Source of the DNA: Datnioides undecimradiatus
Taxonomy: Eukaryota > Chordata > Actinopteri > Lobotiformes > Datnioididae
Reading direction: 5' to 3'
Length of the DNA stretch: 64,000 bases
NCBI GenBank assembly: GCA_008933995.1
Contig: WARS01000012.1
Span: 8,538,501 to 8,602,500, forward strand
Positions 1 through 25,787 of the stretch are shown one piece after another. Within the stretch, counting starts at the first letter, position 1. Every line of letters begins with the position of its first letter. The notes below the pieces were generated by a model. That model saw only the letters and a program-made list of their open reading frames with translations, was not told where the DNA came from and did not search any database. Made by a program: the position numbers and the translations under genes.

Positions 1-15360
<15,360 letters not shown>

Positions 15361-15384
15361 TGTCATGGCTGTTGAAATACTTGG

Positions 15385-15398
15385 GCGCCCACTAGTGG
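15385..15398 (-). promoter_or_regulatory. CTCF-like motif at the slc38a10 promoter
   Basis: The minus strand reads CCACTAGTGGGCGC, matching 13 of 14 positions of the CTCF core consensus. It sits just outside the 5' end of slc38a10, at the border with the long intergenic interval. Its central part (CCACTAGTGG) is palindromic, so orientation is less certain than for the site at 2083. Confidence 0.4.
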
Positions 15399-15399
15399 T

Positions 15400-17600
15400 A
15401 TATAGTAGTCATGGGCCTGGTGCCAGATGTAGGTCTTTACTTTCTTCTAGCGTGTTCAAGACTTTATTATTTCTGAATAACTTCCCTTTGTCATGTACTT
15501 CAGGCAAGTCTTTCCCTTTTTAAAACTGCTTTGCATAAATAGTGAACTTTTCTACTCTGCTACATCTATCTGACAGCTATACCTACAAGTCATTGTTCAG
15601 ATTTTCCATAAAAGACATACAATGACCTTATGAAATGCACACACTGGCTCTCCAGCTTTGGACATTTTGCAAAAACAGTCTTCTTAGAGCCTTTGTGACA
15701 TATGTGAGCTGTTTTCAGTCCCACCAAAGAGTGATTTTCCCTCTAGACCTTTCTGATTGTTTACTTTTAAATAAAACAGCTCTAAACCCAAAGTGGTCAA
15801 AATATAAAATGTTGAAGAAAGAGCGAAGGTCAGCGAATAAAATAGAAATACATATTTATGCAGCAATTATATTTATTTTACTTTTTACTTTCGAACCTCA
15901 ATAATCAAATCACAGTTCCTCAGAGATAGCTGGTAATCCTTGAAAGGGTGACTGAACCATGTGCTGAAACCACTAGACAAAACTATTGTTGTAATAAAAA
16001 AAATATCATATGTATTATATATAATTCACGTGTATGTCAATCACTTCAGATGTTTTTTTCTGCAGCATGAGTACTTTTAATTTTGATATTCTATACAATA
16101 TTTAAACTATGACTTTGGATGAAGGATACCTGCTCGCACTTGCATATTTTTTAGATTGATTTCTTTCCGCTTTTACTTAACTGAATGACCTGACTAGTTC
16201 TTCCATCACTGACGAGCCCTGTAACAATACCGACACACTTGCTTGAATCCTGTTTTTCCAGATGCCTCAGAGATTCCCTTCAGGAAAGGGAAACAGGCAA
16301 CAGAGGGATACGAGGGCGAAAGGTGTGAGGGGCGAACAAAAAAAGACTAAAACAGACAAGACCAATCATGGATGACGTCAGAGAAAATAGTCAGCCCAAG
16401 CACCTGAAATGTTGCTGGCGGTAGTTGGGTTTATTTCTGTCAGCCAAAGCGCCTGCCCGCTGCCCTCTCTGATAGATGACTATTGTATTGTTTGACCAGG
16501 AAAGAGAAGAAGGAGTGAGGGTTTCGAGGGGGGTGCGGTTGACCTGGGAGCTTTCCCCCCAACCGGGTGTGCTTTCCCCCTGGGGATGAAGGATTTTCAG
16601 AAGCAGGGATGTGATGAAGCTTTGAGAGGCGGGCAGGGGGGATTTTGGATTGTATAGATGTGTGTGTGTGTGTGTGTGTCTGTTTTTGTGGACTGTGTGT
16701 GTGTGTGCTCCTTCATGGCAAGATTGTGGAAAGTCCTGTCTGAAGAATGTTCTTTTTACATTTTTGTCTGAAAAAACACTTTTACAGACCTGAGTATGTG
16801 ATAACCTTTATCCTACATATTTAGAGTTTCCATCGTTACACAGTTTCTTATTCAGACACTTATCCTGTCATATGTATCCTTGTGCTGTCTATTTTTACCT
16901 CTCATTGTTTATTATTCTGGGATTTCAACTTCCCATGAAGCACTTTTTTAGCTCTGCCTTTTAGCTAAATGATATAAAGAAACATTTATTGTCATTATAG
17001 GTGTATGTGTGTGTGATGTGTGTGTGATCAGAATGTGTGTGTGTGCATATGTGTGTGATCAGAGAGGTTAAGACAGGAAAACCCTGGCCATTGTGCACCA
17101 GTGACCCCTCAAAATCAATGTGACAGACCGGCTGATTGGCTGGAGGGTCCTGTCTCTCTGCACCTAATCCCTCAAGGTAGACCCTCAGCCAGGCCTGCTG
17201 CGCTCATAAGTGTGTGTGTTTGTGTCTGTTAGTATGTATGTATGTATGTGTGTGTGCATGCGTGCATGTGCCTTCTTGTATGTGTGTCTTTCTGCACCTA
17301 ATCCCTCAAGATAGACCAAAGGCCATGGGATGGGGTATTAGTGCAGTTACAGGGGGTCAGGCGTGTGCGTGTGTGTTTGAGTGCGTGTTTGAATGTGAGT
17401 GTGTGACAGAGTATGAGAGACCTTGAGTGTGAGCACCACTCCAAAGTAGTCCAATTAGACTGCAGAGTACCTATGTATTTCTATAGGACCCAGTCATGTG
17501 TGGAGGTAGTGGTGGGTTTTAGGGTGGGGTGCAGAGAGGGGCAAATTTTAGGGCAGATTTGGACGGATAACCCAGTTGGGGCGAAATTAGACGCAGGCAT
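15400..17600. other. Intergenic sequence next to the slc38a10 promoter
   Basis: No gene is recognised. It contains TG-rich microsatellites (about 16661-16710, 17000-17060, 17208-17290) and a 27-bp direct repeat (17157-17183 and 17291-17317). A complex stretch at about 16370-16510 resembles conserved noncoding DNA but has no diagnostic feature. Confidence 0.5.
17157..17317 (+). repeat. Direct repeat, 27 bp, 134-bp period
   Basis: TCTGCACCTAATCCCTCAAG, continuing RTAGACC, occurs at 17157-17183 and 17291-17317 with one mismatch (G/A). TG-rich sequence separates the copies, which suggests a local segmental duplication or slippage event. Confidence 0.8.
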
Positions 17601-17607
17601 CTGGATT

Positions 17608-17687
17608 TGACCTCAGGCCCTCACTGTGACCCCGGGTCACTCTGGGGTCACGGGGCACAAAGCAGAGCACTGACCCTGCACAGGTCA
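17608..17687. promoter_or_regulatory. Cluster of six nuclear-receptor half-sites including a DR5
   Basis: Half-sites of the RGKTCA type lie at 17608-17613 (TGACCT), 17627-17632 (TGACCC), 17634-17639 and 17645-17650 (both GGGTCA, direct repeat with 5-bp spacer, the classical retinoic-acid-receptor arrangement), 17671-17676 (TGACCC) and 17682-17687 (AGGTCA). The neighbouring 17627-17639 pair forms an everted palindrome. The GC content is higher than in the flanks. Function is inferred from motif density only. Confidence 0.4.
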
Positions 17688-17803
17688 AGCATGCGGGCGG
17701 CTGAAAGGACGCCTTTGTGGGGCCTGGCATGCTCACTATTTCCCATGAGCACCAGGGGACTGTGTCTGCCCAGGAAACTGGACCGGAGAGCAGGCCAGAC
17801 AAG

Positions 17804-17836
17804 GTGTGTGTGTGTGTGTGTGTGTGCGTGTGTGTG
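17804..17836 (+). repeat. (TG)n microsatellite
   Basis: TG run with one GC interruption, directly after the half-site cluster. Confidence 0.9.
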
Positions 17837-18289
17837 GGTGGAAACCATAATTGATTTTTGTTTATATTTCTGCTTGTTTGCTTTATGATTATCACTGACT
17901 GAAGGTCATCGTTTACCCTGATTTTTATTTACTGCTACATTACCTGGTATGTGTTTGTTTTTGTGCTTTTTGGAGAGACGCAGGCTCACAAACTGTCAGG
18001 TAAAAGCCTTACAACACCAATTCATGTTTAAATTTCACTTGAAGGATTACATAGTCCTTGGTTAAAAGAAAAAATCTAGTACCCCTTGGCTTATTCCCTT
18101 TCAAATCTAATCCTGCTGTCTTATTGGCTGAAAAGTTGACATTTTGGAGATACATGATTTTTAACTTTTGTTTATCTTTATATATGTGTGTCTCAGGGAG
18201 ACAGATATGAGTTAGATTTTTAGGTATGCCTGTGGTCGTTGCTTGTGTACATCTGTTAGCGCTTCCTTAATGAGCGCATGCACGCTGCC

Positions 18290-18760
18290 TCCAGTCCTGT
18301 GTGTGGCCCTCAGAGAGGGAGAGAGAAGCCCTCTGCTCCAGTAATCACATTTAATTACGCACCAGCATTAGACTGCCTATGAATAGGGTTTTTAGGCAGG
18401 CCTCTCACACAGAAATTGGCTGCATCCAGCTGAACATTGCCCATCTTTGTCCTGCTGGTCCCACTATATTCTATTAAGACTTTGTCATTTGACCATCAGC
18501 AAAGCACTATGGTCTAGCACTAACAACTGCTGGACTAATGCTACACATTAAAAACGGGAAGGTAAAGGGAACAATAGGCGTTTTCTTGGCTGAACGGCTC
18601 GCGTCTGCCCCATTAATGAAGCAAATGGACCACACATTAGGCTCTATCCACAATTACATAGCACCTAGAACCACAGATAAAGGATGTATAGTCTCAAGAA
18701 AATCCTCCAAGTCTGCTTATCTGTGGTTTAAGCTAAAATTTGTGGGTGTTTCTTTTGGAG
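18290..18760. other. Candidate conserved noncoding element
   Basis: About 470 bp of high-complexity sequence without microsatellites or long ORFs, unlike its flanks. It contains homeodomain-type cores (ATTTAATTACG at about 18350, CCATTAATGA near 18610), an SOX-type motif (AACAATAGG near 18570) and an imperfect stem CTGCCTA...TAGGCAG near 18375. Conservation is inferred from appearance and has not been tested. Confidence 0.3.
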
Positions 18761-18769
18761 AGACGAAGT

Positions 18770-20056
18770 GGAATTTACTTTGTTAATCTCCAGGGGGGCT
18801 CTTGCACTGTGAAATCAATTTGGAGGCAGAGCGATTTTTAAGATGACATGGGATTTTACATTGCAGAGAGAGAGATGTCAAGTTGCCATCTGCACCACTC
18901 AGCTCTCTATGTGTGCATGCGCAACGTGTGTGTGTGTATGCAAGTGTTAATATCGACATTCATCACCATGTTTACATGCAGGAAGATATCTGTTCTTACT
19001 CACATAACCTGGTTTGGGGTCAACATATGTAAACATCACAACTCAGATAGTTTACACCCCAAACTAAACATGTGTCTGCGAAAATATGAAAACATTTTAG
19101 TGCCTTTACTTTATTAATGCTTGTAAATGCATCATGGGTACATTTTTTATTTTATTCCTGGTTTTCCTGTTTTCTCAATCACAACTAAGTTGTCCATTTT
19201 CCTATTATCTGACTTAGCCAATGGTTCAGTTAGAAAAGGCAGCTGGATCTTTGCCCTTATGTTGTTTTACTTTTAGATGAGATACCTGGGGTGGTCAGAA
19301 ACATTGTAGTGCCTGTTTTATTTATCTGTATCTTTGCATGTGCTCAGACTTTTTCAGCTAATATCTGACTCATCACTTCGACTGTTTATATGTTTAATTC
19401 CTCTTTTGACAGCAAGCAAGACTAATTTTCTACATTAGTGTCGGTGTTTAGGAAAAAAAAAACACATTCTCTCTCCCACTCCTCCACACACGCACACACA
19501 CACACACACACACACCGTGTCTGAGATAGCGTCCAAACTGACCATAAATTCAGTATGTTTCTAAAAGGCCAGACTCATAAAGAGAAGAGGTGACAGAGCA
19601 GCACTGATGGGTCAATATGGCGTCCATCCTTACACACACACACACACACACACACGTGCGTGCGTACACACTCACAAACTAAACTCTCTTTCTCTCAATC
19701 TGAGATGCCTTGGTTACAGCACATACAAGTGTACTCACATGCACAACCACGCGTAGCACACACTCACACACTATGTTACATTTGCATCAGAACACATTCA
19801 ATCACATTCATATATGCATATTGTATACATATCTAACCACGCACATACGGTACATACTGCAGCACATGTTGTACAGTATGCAGGGACCTGCGTGTGTGTG
19901 TTAACACACACACAGAACCAGTGCATAGTGAATGGTGTGTTTGACTGGAACAGAATGACTGTGGGGATTCATGCTGGCTTTCCTCTATTAAACTCTGCAA
20001 TAAGGCTCACTGTGTATGGGAGTGCTGACGTCCCTGCCCACCTCAGTGATCTACAG

Positions 20057-20095
<39 letters not shown>

Positions 20096-22040
20096 ATGCG
20101 CGTGCATGTGCATGCTAAACTCTCTACGTGTTCCAAATGATCTATAGCTCCAGGGGATTTTATATACCATATACGAACATTTGTGTGCATTTGTGTGTGT
20201 TTAAATCAATGTTTTGCGAGTGAGCGTGTCCACATGGGCGTGCAGCTGCATGCTCCACAGCTCCGGTTTGCAATGGCTTTTGGGGTTTGGCACACAGAGG
20301 GAGGGAATTCCTTCAGATTCGGACCGAGACAGAGGAGGGTCTCACTGGTGACTCCAAACTGCTGCAAACCTTGGATGGGGGAGTGATAATTTACAGTCCG
20401 AGTGGGCCGCAACTGAAGGGGACTCAGTAAAGTGGTGGAAACGGGCCGGCCCGTATATCTCCCAGTAATTGACGGTGTTGGAGACCTGTGCCGAGTTCAG
20501 AGCCAGGAGAGACGGTGTTATCCCAGGTTCTCCTCAGGCTCCTCCACTGCTCCTTTCTCTCCGTCTGTCTGCGGCTGCTCAGCCAGAAAACAGGCCTTTC
20601 ATTTGAAACACTGCTTTATATGGCTCTCTGGTGCCAGCAGCATCATTAGGATTTTAGGAGTGGCACTTATCACATGAACAGCCAGGTCCTTACCCAGCGA
20701 ATATTAGGATTATTTCTGCTTTTTTTATTGCTTTGCTGATTTATTATAGACAGAGAGAGAATATACGGCAGGCTGAACGCCCTCAACAAACCCAGTAAAC
20801 AGCCCTGTATGATAGTCTCTAATAGCCCACACTAAAAGCTTTAAGAAACTGTTTGTGAAATGCACTAAATGTGAGAGGAATTTTCCCAACCACAGAAGAA
20901 TTACATAGAAGAGACATGACAAGAAGCAGACAGTGGTTTGACATTAAAGCACTGAGGTGAGGTCTGGGGTGGACAGCATGCCATGATTGTTTTTAACTCT
21001 ATTGAGCGTTTGGAAATCCTGCAAAAGCTTTTTGAATCTTTTTGGACTTAAAATGTTCTCGCAGTCTTTTGTGAAATTTTCCACATGGAGGCTCAGAATG
21101 CTCTAGGATCAGTAGAGAAAGTGAACATGGAGACATTGGTTTTAAATCACTAAACTTCACCAATAAACTTTAGTTTATCTATTTTTCATTTAACTGTGCT
21201 TATGTGATAGGGTTAAATCCAATTTTTTGGGGTTCACCAAAATTACAATGGCATCTTGCAATGTAGTTTTTTATTTTTTCTGCAGGATTTAAGACACTTA
21301 CTGCTCTCCAAGTACAATGGAGGTAAATGAAATTTCACCTATTTACTCAGCAAATTTCATAACAATTCAATTCAACAATTCAATTAGTCCCCAGGAAACC
21401 TGTTCAAGGTCTGTGGATGACCAAAGTAACCAGCACACATTTCCTTGATTTTTAAAAAAATAAGTTCTATTTCAACCATATTAAACTCATCTCCAAACTC
21501 ATCATGGTGAAGATAGAAATTTCAAATGAAACCCACACTAACTGCACAAGAGTCAGCTAAAGGTCAAAGGTCACATTTAAGATCACAACTCTGACTTCAT
21601 GTTAACATCTCATCTCATAACATCACACCAGGATAGATAAATCTCAACATACAGCTGCTGTTTTTCTCCCTCCTATCTCCTGTCTCATCGTTCTTACTAC
21701 TTGAAACTGGTGCATGCGTGTGTGTGTGTGTGTTGATGCAAACACAGCAGATTCCCCCTAATAAACAGGAAATATCTCTTTAATCCCAGCAAATACGACA
21801 CGGGCACAGACACTCACTTGTCAGCACAAATTATAGGACGACGCTCACAGTTATGGATGTTATCTTGGACCAGAAATACACACACACATATGCAAACACA
21901 CACTCCGTGAACTACACTAGTTGGAGATGAAGATTTTAATTTCATTTTTTGTCTGATTTTAACATCAAGGCTTGCCAAGCTCACTCACACTCATCTAGTC
22001 TTCTACATACTTTTCCACATTCCTCCCATTTCTTTTTTTT
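18770..22040. other. Intergenic, microsatellite-rich
   Basis: No gene recognised. (CA)n blocks lie at about 19491-19514 and 19633-19655, and a 36-bp (TG)n at 20059-20094. The segment 20220-20680 is of higher complexity but shows no splice-flanked coding exon. The rest (20700-22040) is AT-rich with no discernible feature. Confidence 0.5.
20059..20094 (+). repeat. (TG)n microsatellite, 36 bp
   Basis: Pure TG run followed by an alternating GCATGCGCGTGCATG stretch; together they form a long alternating purine-pyrimidine tract. Confidence 0.95.
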
Positions 22041-22480
22041 GTCTTGAAGGATATACTATCCTCCTTCCCTCTCTCTCCCTTTTCACATGCCTTCCCCGCC
22101 TCTACTTGTTCTCCCTTCCTCTTTCTTTCTTCTGTTCTCATCGAAATTCAGCTGTGTAATTCCCTCTCCGAGGACACCATTGATCTCTCCCTTCCTGCAT
22201 GTTTGAGGAACACTGGGCGGGCAGAGCGAGACAGCGAGAGGAGAAGGACGAAGAGGAGAGGGATGACAGAAGTGAACTGGAGAGAGAAACAGGAAGCAGA
22301 AAGAGAAAGCTGAAAGGGTGAGAGAAGAGAAAAAAGGAGGGGGGCAAAGATGAGGAGAAAGGGGGGGCCGAGGAGGAGAACCAGACCCCCCTCTATAGTG
22401 GCTGGAGAAGAAAAGACACGGGCTTTCCTCGTGATCGCATCTTCCGCCCCTCTTTTTGAAGCACAGAGAGACAAGAGAGC
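22040..22480. repeat. Pyrimidine-rich then purine-rich low-complexity block
   Basis: CT-rich sequence (22060-22200) is followed by GA-rich sequence (22210-22400), in effect a mirrored polypurine/polypyrimidine block. It produces long spurious ORFs on the minus strand with Ser/Leu/Phe-rich composition. Confidence 0.7.
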
Positions 22481-24890
22481 AGCTATTTACTGGAGCCCAC
22501 ACATAATGGCCACTTTTATTTACTTTCGTCCATTTAGCTTCTGCCAAGGACTCTCTAGTGTGTGAGCCAAAAACAGAAACCCGAGGTGTTTTACAAAGTA
22601 CCAAAGCCCCCTCCCCGTCCTCTATATGTGAACGTTATTTATTTATTTGCTGATATCCAGCTCCAAACCACCCACAAAACAAAAAAATGAAAAACAAAAA
22701 ACCCAGTGCAGAAAGAATATCCCTTGTCTCAACATGTGGGCACATTTATGTATATGATCTGCTTTCAATCCTCCCCCGGGCCAGGACACACACACACACA
22801 CACACACACAGACCCCTGCTCTAACATCAGAAAGGTCAGCAGTCCCATCCAGGCTGCGACGAAGCTGACCCTCTGTCCTGAGGCGAGCCTGGTGACCAAA
22901 CTAGTCCTCGTCCCCTCTGAGTTCACCGCTGACCTTTACCGAAGAGCTTCATTGCTACCAGACCTCAGACAGACCACAGCTCATCAGGACAATCAAGCCT
23001 CTTTTCTGCTGCTTTAAAAGCTTTGACTTTCCTCTGGGAATTATCAAATACATTTTTATTTATTTATGTTGAACTTTTCTCATTTATTCCCGTATGGTCC
23101 AACTTATCCTACAAGCTACAAAAAATTATTTGAATAAGGTTTTTTTCTTAATTTCACCAATTTCACAGCACACATTTGAGAAAATCCACATTTTTCTTTA
23201 TTCTAATTTATTAATAAAACTAGTATACTTACAATGATGATATTACCACTACTATGACTAATTATAATAATAGCAACAACTAAACAATTAATAGGAACAA
23301 TTAATGTATTTATTTTGCATTCAGATTTTAGTTATGCGCCATTGTCCTTTTAAAAACCTGGCTGTCCAAAATGTCTACAGAAGAAAACAGCTTTGTTTTC
23401 ATTTTTATCATAAAGTCTTCTTGAGATAATCCAAAGGATTTTTATGGGCGTTATTGGCCAAAGAAGTAAGAACATTTTCTCAACCCTTTAATCCTTCTGT
23501 GTATCTGGAAACTGCACTGCATGCTGACGTTATCAGGACTGTAGCCAGGATGTTGTTAATACTAAGGTCACAAGAGTAAATTCCCCCAATGCAATCATCC
23601 CCTCCCTCGGAAAATTTTGACCAGGCACCAAAAAGAAAATCAGTAAAATGTAATTATTTTTTCAGATTTTATTTATTTCTTCTGTTGTACAAATACTATA
23701 TATTTTTTAAAACAACAACAAACCCCCCCCAAACAAACCCTGAAATATTGCTTTCAGGGTCCACATGGTCGCACATAAAGATCTGTCCAAGAAATCATTA
23801 ATTTTTTATTTTCTAATTTTTTAATTTGTGGCCAAATGATGGTGACATTTAAATATATTAAAAATACAGAAATTACAACCATATACATTCCAGTTGCATT
23901 CTTGTTTTTATTTTCAGAATATTTTAATTGGCTCATACAATCTAGAAAATCCTAAAATCCATAGTGCAATTGCTCCCTTCTTATAGACTCAGACTCTTTA
24001 TTGTGCTTGTTTTTCCTTTTTGCAAAATGAAGGAACTATTTTGTCTGAAATGAAACTCACAAGACAGGGCAGCTTGTGTGTCACTCGCTCTCGTCTTCCT
24101 CTCATTGCCTTGTCTGTGTGTGTGTGTCTGCATCTCCGTCTGTGTATCTGCTGACAGTACAGTGACGGATGCCCCTCTTGCCCTGCGCTTGATGCCTTTA
24201 GTTAGGGGCCTCTGAGCCTCCTGCATTTAAAAACAAATAAGCTGCCACATAAAGATCATCCCTCATTTCTTCCCCAGTCACTCAGAGCTTCATGCCCTAC
24301 ACACACACACAAAGATGCACCATCACTTAATGTACACTGACCTCCATACCTCACCAATCACTAACATACCAACCCATTTTTACAAGTGTTTCTACATAAC
24401 ATCCCAGCCACGCACACGCTGCACAACAAGCAACACACACGCGCACACACTCATGCACCAGAGGCTAACATCTGTAAGGGATTTGTACAGTGAGATGATA
24501 CCCAATAATAAATAATGTGAACATTTGAAACTCATTTCAGTCCCCCTCTGTGTGACCCCAAACAAGGTCAGAGGAACATGCTTGTGCTTTAAGTGTGTGC
24601 GTGTGGGTGTGTGCAGGAAAAAGGAAGAGAGAACTAGAAAGGAAGAGACCCTGCGTGCACATTTACACCGCACCAGTGTATTATTCATGCATGTCTACAA
24701 TATGACGAATCCCAGAATCCCACAGGTGTTCCCAATTCCCAGTTACCGTTGCGACCTCGTCTCAGTGTCCCCTCTCTCACCCCTCACCATTTCCACTTTA
24801 AAGAATAATAATAATAATACTAATAATACAAAAAACACTCTCCATCGAATCTCACCTCCTCTTCTGACTTTTAATCACTTGGATCCCTTA
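22480..24890. other. Intergenic, no gene recognised
   Basis: AT-rich sequence with a (CA)n at about 22789-22810 and short simple repeats. ORFs here have no protein-like composition. Confidence 0.5.
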
Positions 24891-24900
24891 ATTGGTTTAG

Positions 24901-25308
24901 TTAATCAGATTCAGATGACTCAGGATCCAACCTCAGTGTGGTTTGGTATGTGGCCAGTAGGGGAGGCTGTGGCTCGTCCTTTGAGACTCTTCCTGTCTCT
25001 TCCAAGCACGCAACCAGCTGATCCTGCTGGTCAGAGGTCAGAAGACAAAACTGTGAAAAAACACCAGCCGTTCCAGTTGAGCTGATGCAGAATTTAAAAG
25101 ATTTAAAAAAAAAAAAAAAAACCTGAAGAGGAGGTGTGATGTCACTCCTCTCAGTCACTGACAGAGGATGTAACTCCTCATCCGTCCTCCCTCTCTTCCA
25201 GCCTTTGACCTCCACCTCTTCTTCATCTTGTCCTTCTAAGGACGGCCTGTTGCATATTTTGTTGTTGTCATGGCAGCAGCTGTTTGTTTGAGACCATCCT
25301 GGGATCAT
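24901..25308 (-). CDS. Weak candidate: two-exon or single-ORF minus-strand gene of unknown function
   Basis: A 135-codon ORF from ATG 25308-25306 to a stop at 24903-24901. A possible 72-bp intron (25051-25122) has donor CTTCAG|GT followed by a T run and acceptor TTTTTTCACAG; removing it keeps the frame and gives 111 residues. The predicted peptide is charged (QDEEEVEVKGWKRGRTDEEL; C-terminus LDPESSESD) and lacks the repeat-driven bias of most ORFs here. An ATTAAA lies just downstream near 24877. I recognise no family, and the intron-retained reading is also open, so the splice is not proved by the frame. Confidence 0.18.
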   Translation of the reverse strand: MIPGWSQTNSCCHDNNKICNRPSLEGQDEEEVEVKGWKRGRTDEELHPLSVTERSDITPPLQVFFFFFKSFKFCISSTGTAGVFSQFCLLTSDQQDQLVACLEETGRVSKDEPQPPLLATYQTTLRLDPESSESD

Positions 25309-25319
25309 TTGTTATGTCA

Positions 25320-25658
25320 CCTGACCTTAATCTGAACCCCCCACCCCCAACACATGCACACAGAGTCTAGTGTGATGTCATCCAAAACAAGATACCTTCA
25401 ACTAAAGTGAAGCTCATTTTTCCGCTGTGCTTTCGTGTGTGTGTGTGCATGCATGTGTGTGTGCTGAGCATATATCTGTGAAAATGTATGTTGTTGAGGA
25501 ATGTAGAGAAATATGTGTGTGGTGGGTTTTATCTTTTTTGGTGAGAATGGGGGAGAAAAGAAGGGATGGGGAGGAAGAAGTGGCGTATGACATGTGTCAG
25601 CTTTGAGGGAGAAAGGACGGGGAGTAAATCTGACCCTGTGACACACCCTGCCATATAA

Positions 25659-25690
<32 letters not shown>

Positions 25691-25748
25691 CCTTCACATC
25701 TGCTTTGGCCATTGGTCCCATACTCAAATTGATGTGCCCCTCCTCCTA

Positions 25749-25787
<39 letters not shown>

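Noticed and set aside
22083-22604. A 173-codon minus-strand ORF and overlapping ORFs
   Set aside because: Low-complexity purine/pyrimidine block; composition is Ser/Leu/Phe/Pro with no domain.
24956-24972. CCAGTAGGGGAGGCTG as a third CTCF site
   Set aside because: It misses two core positions of the consensus, too weak to list alongside the other two.
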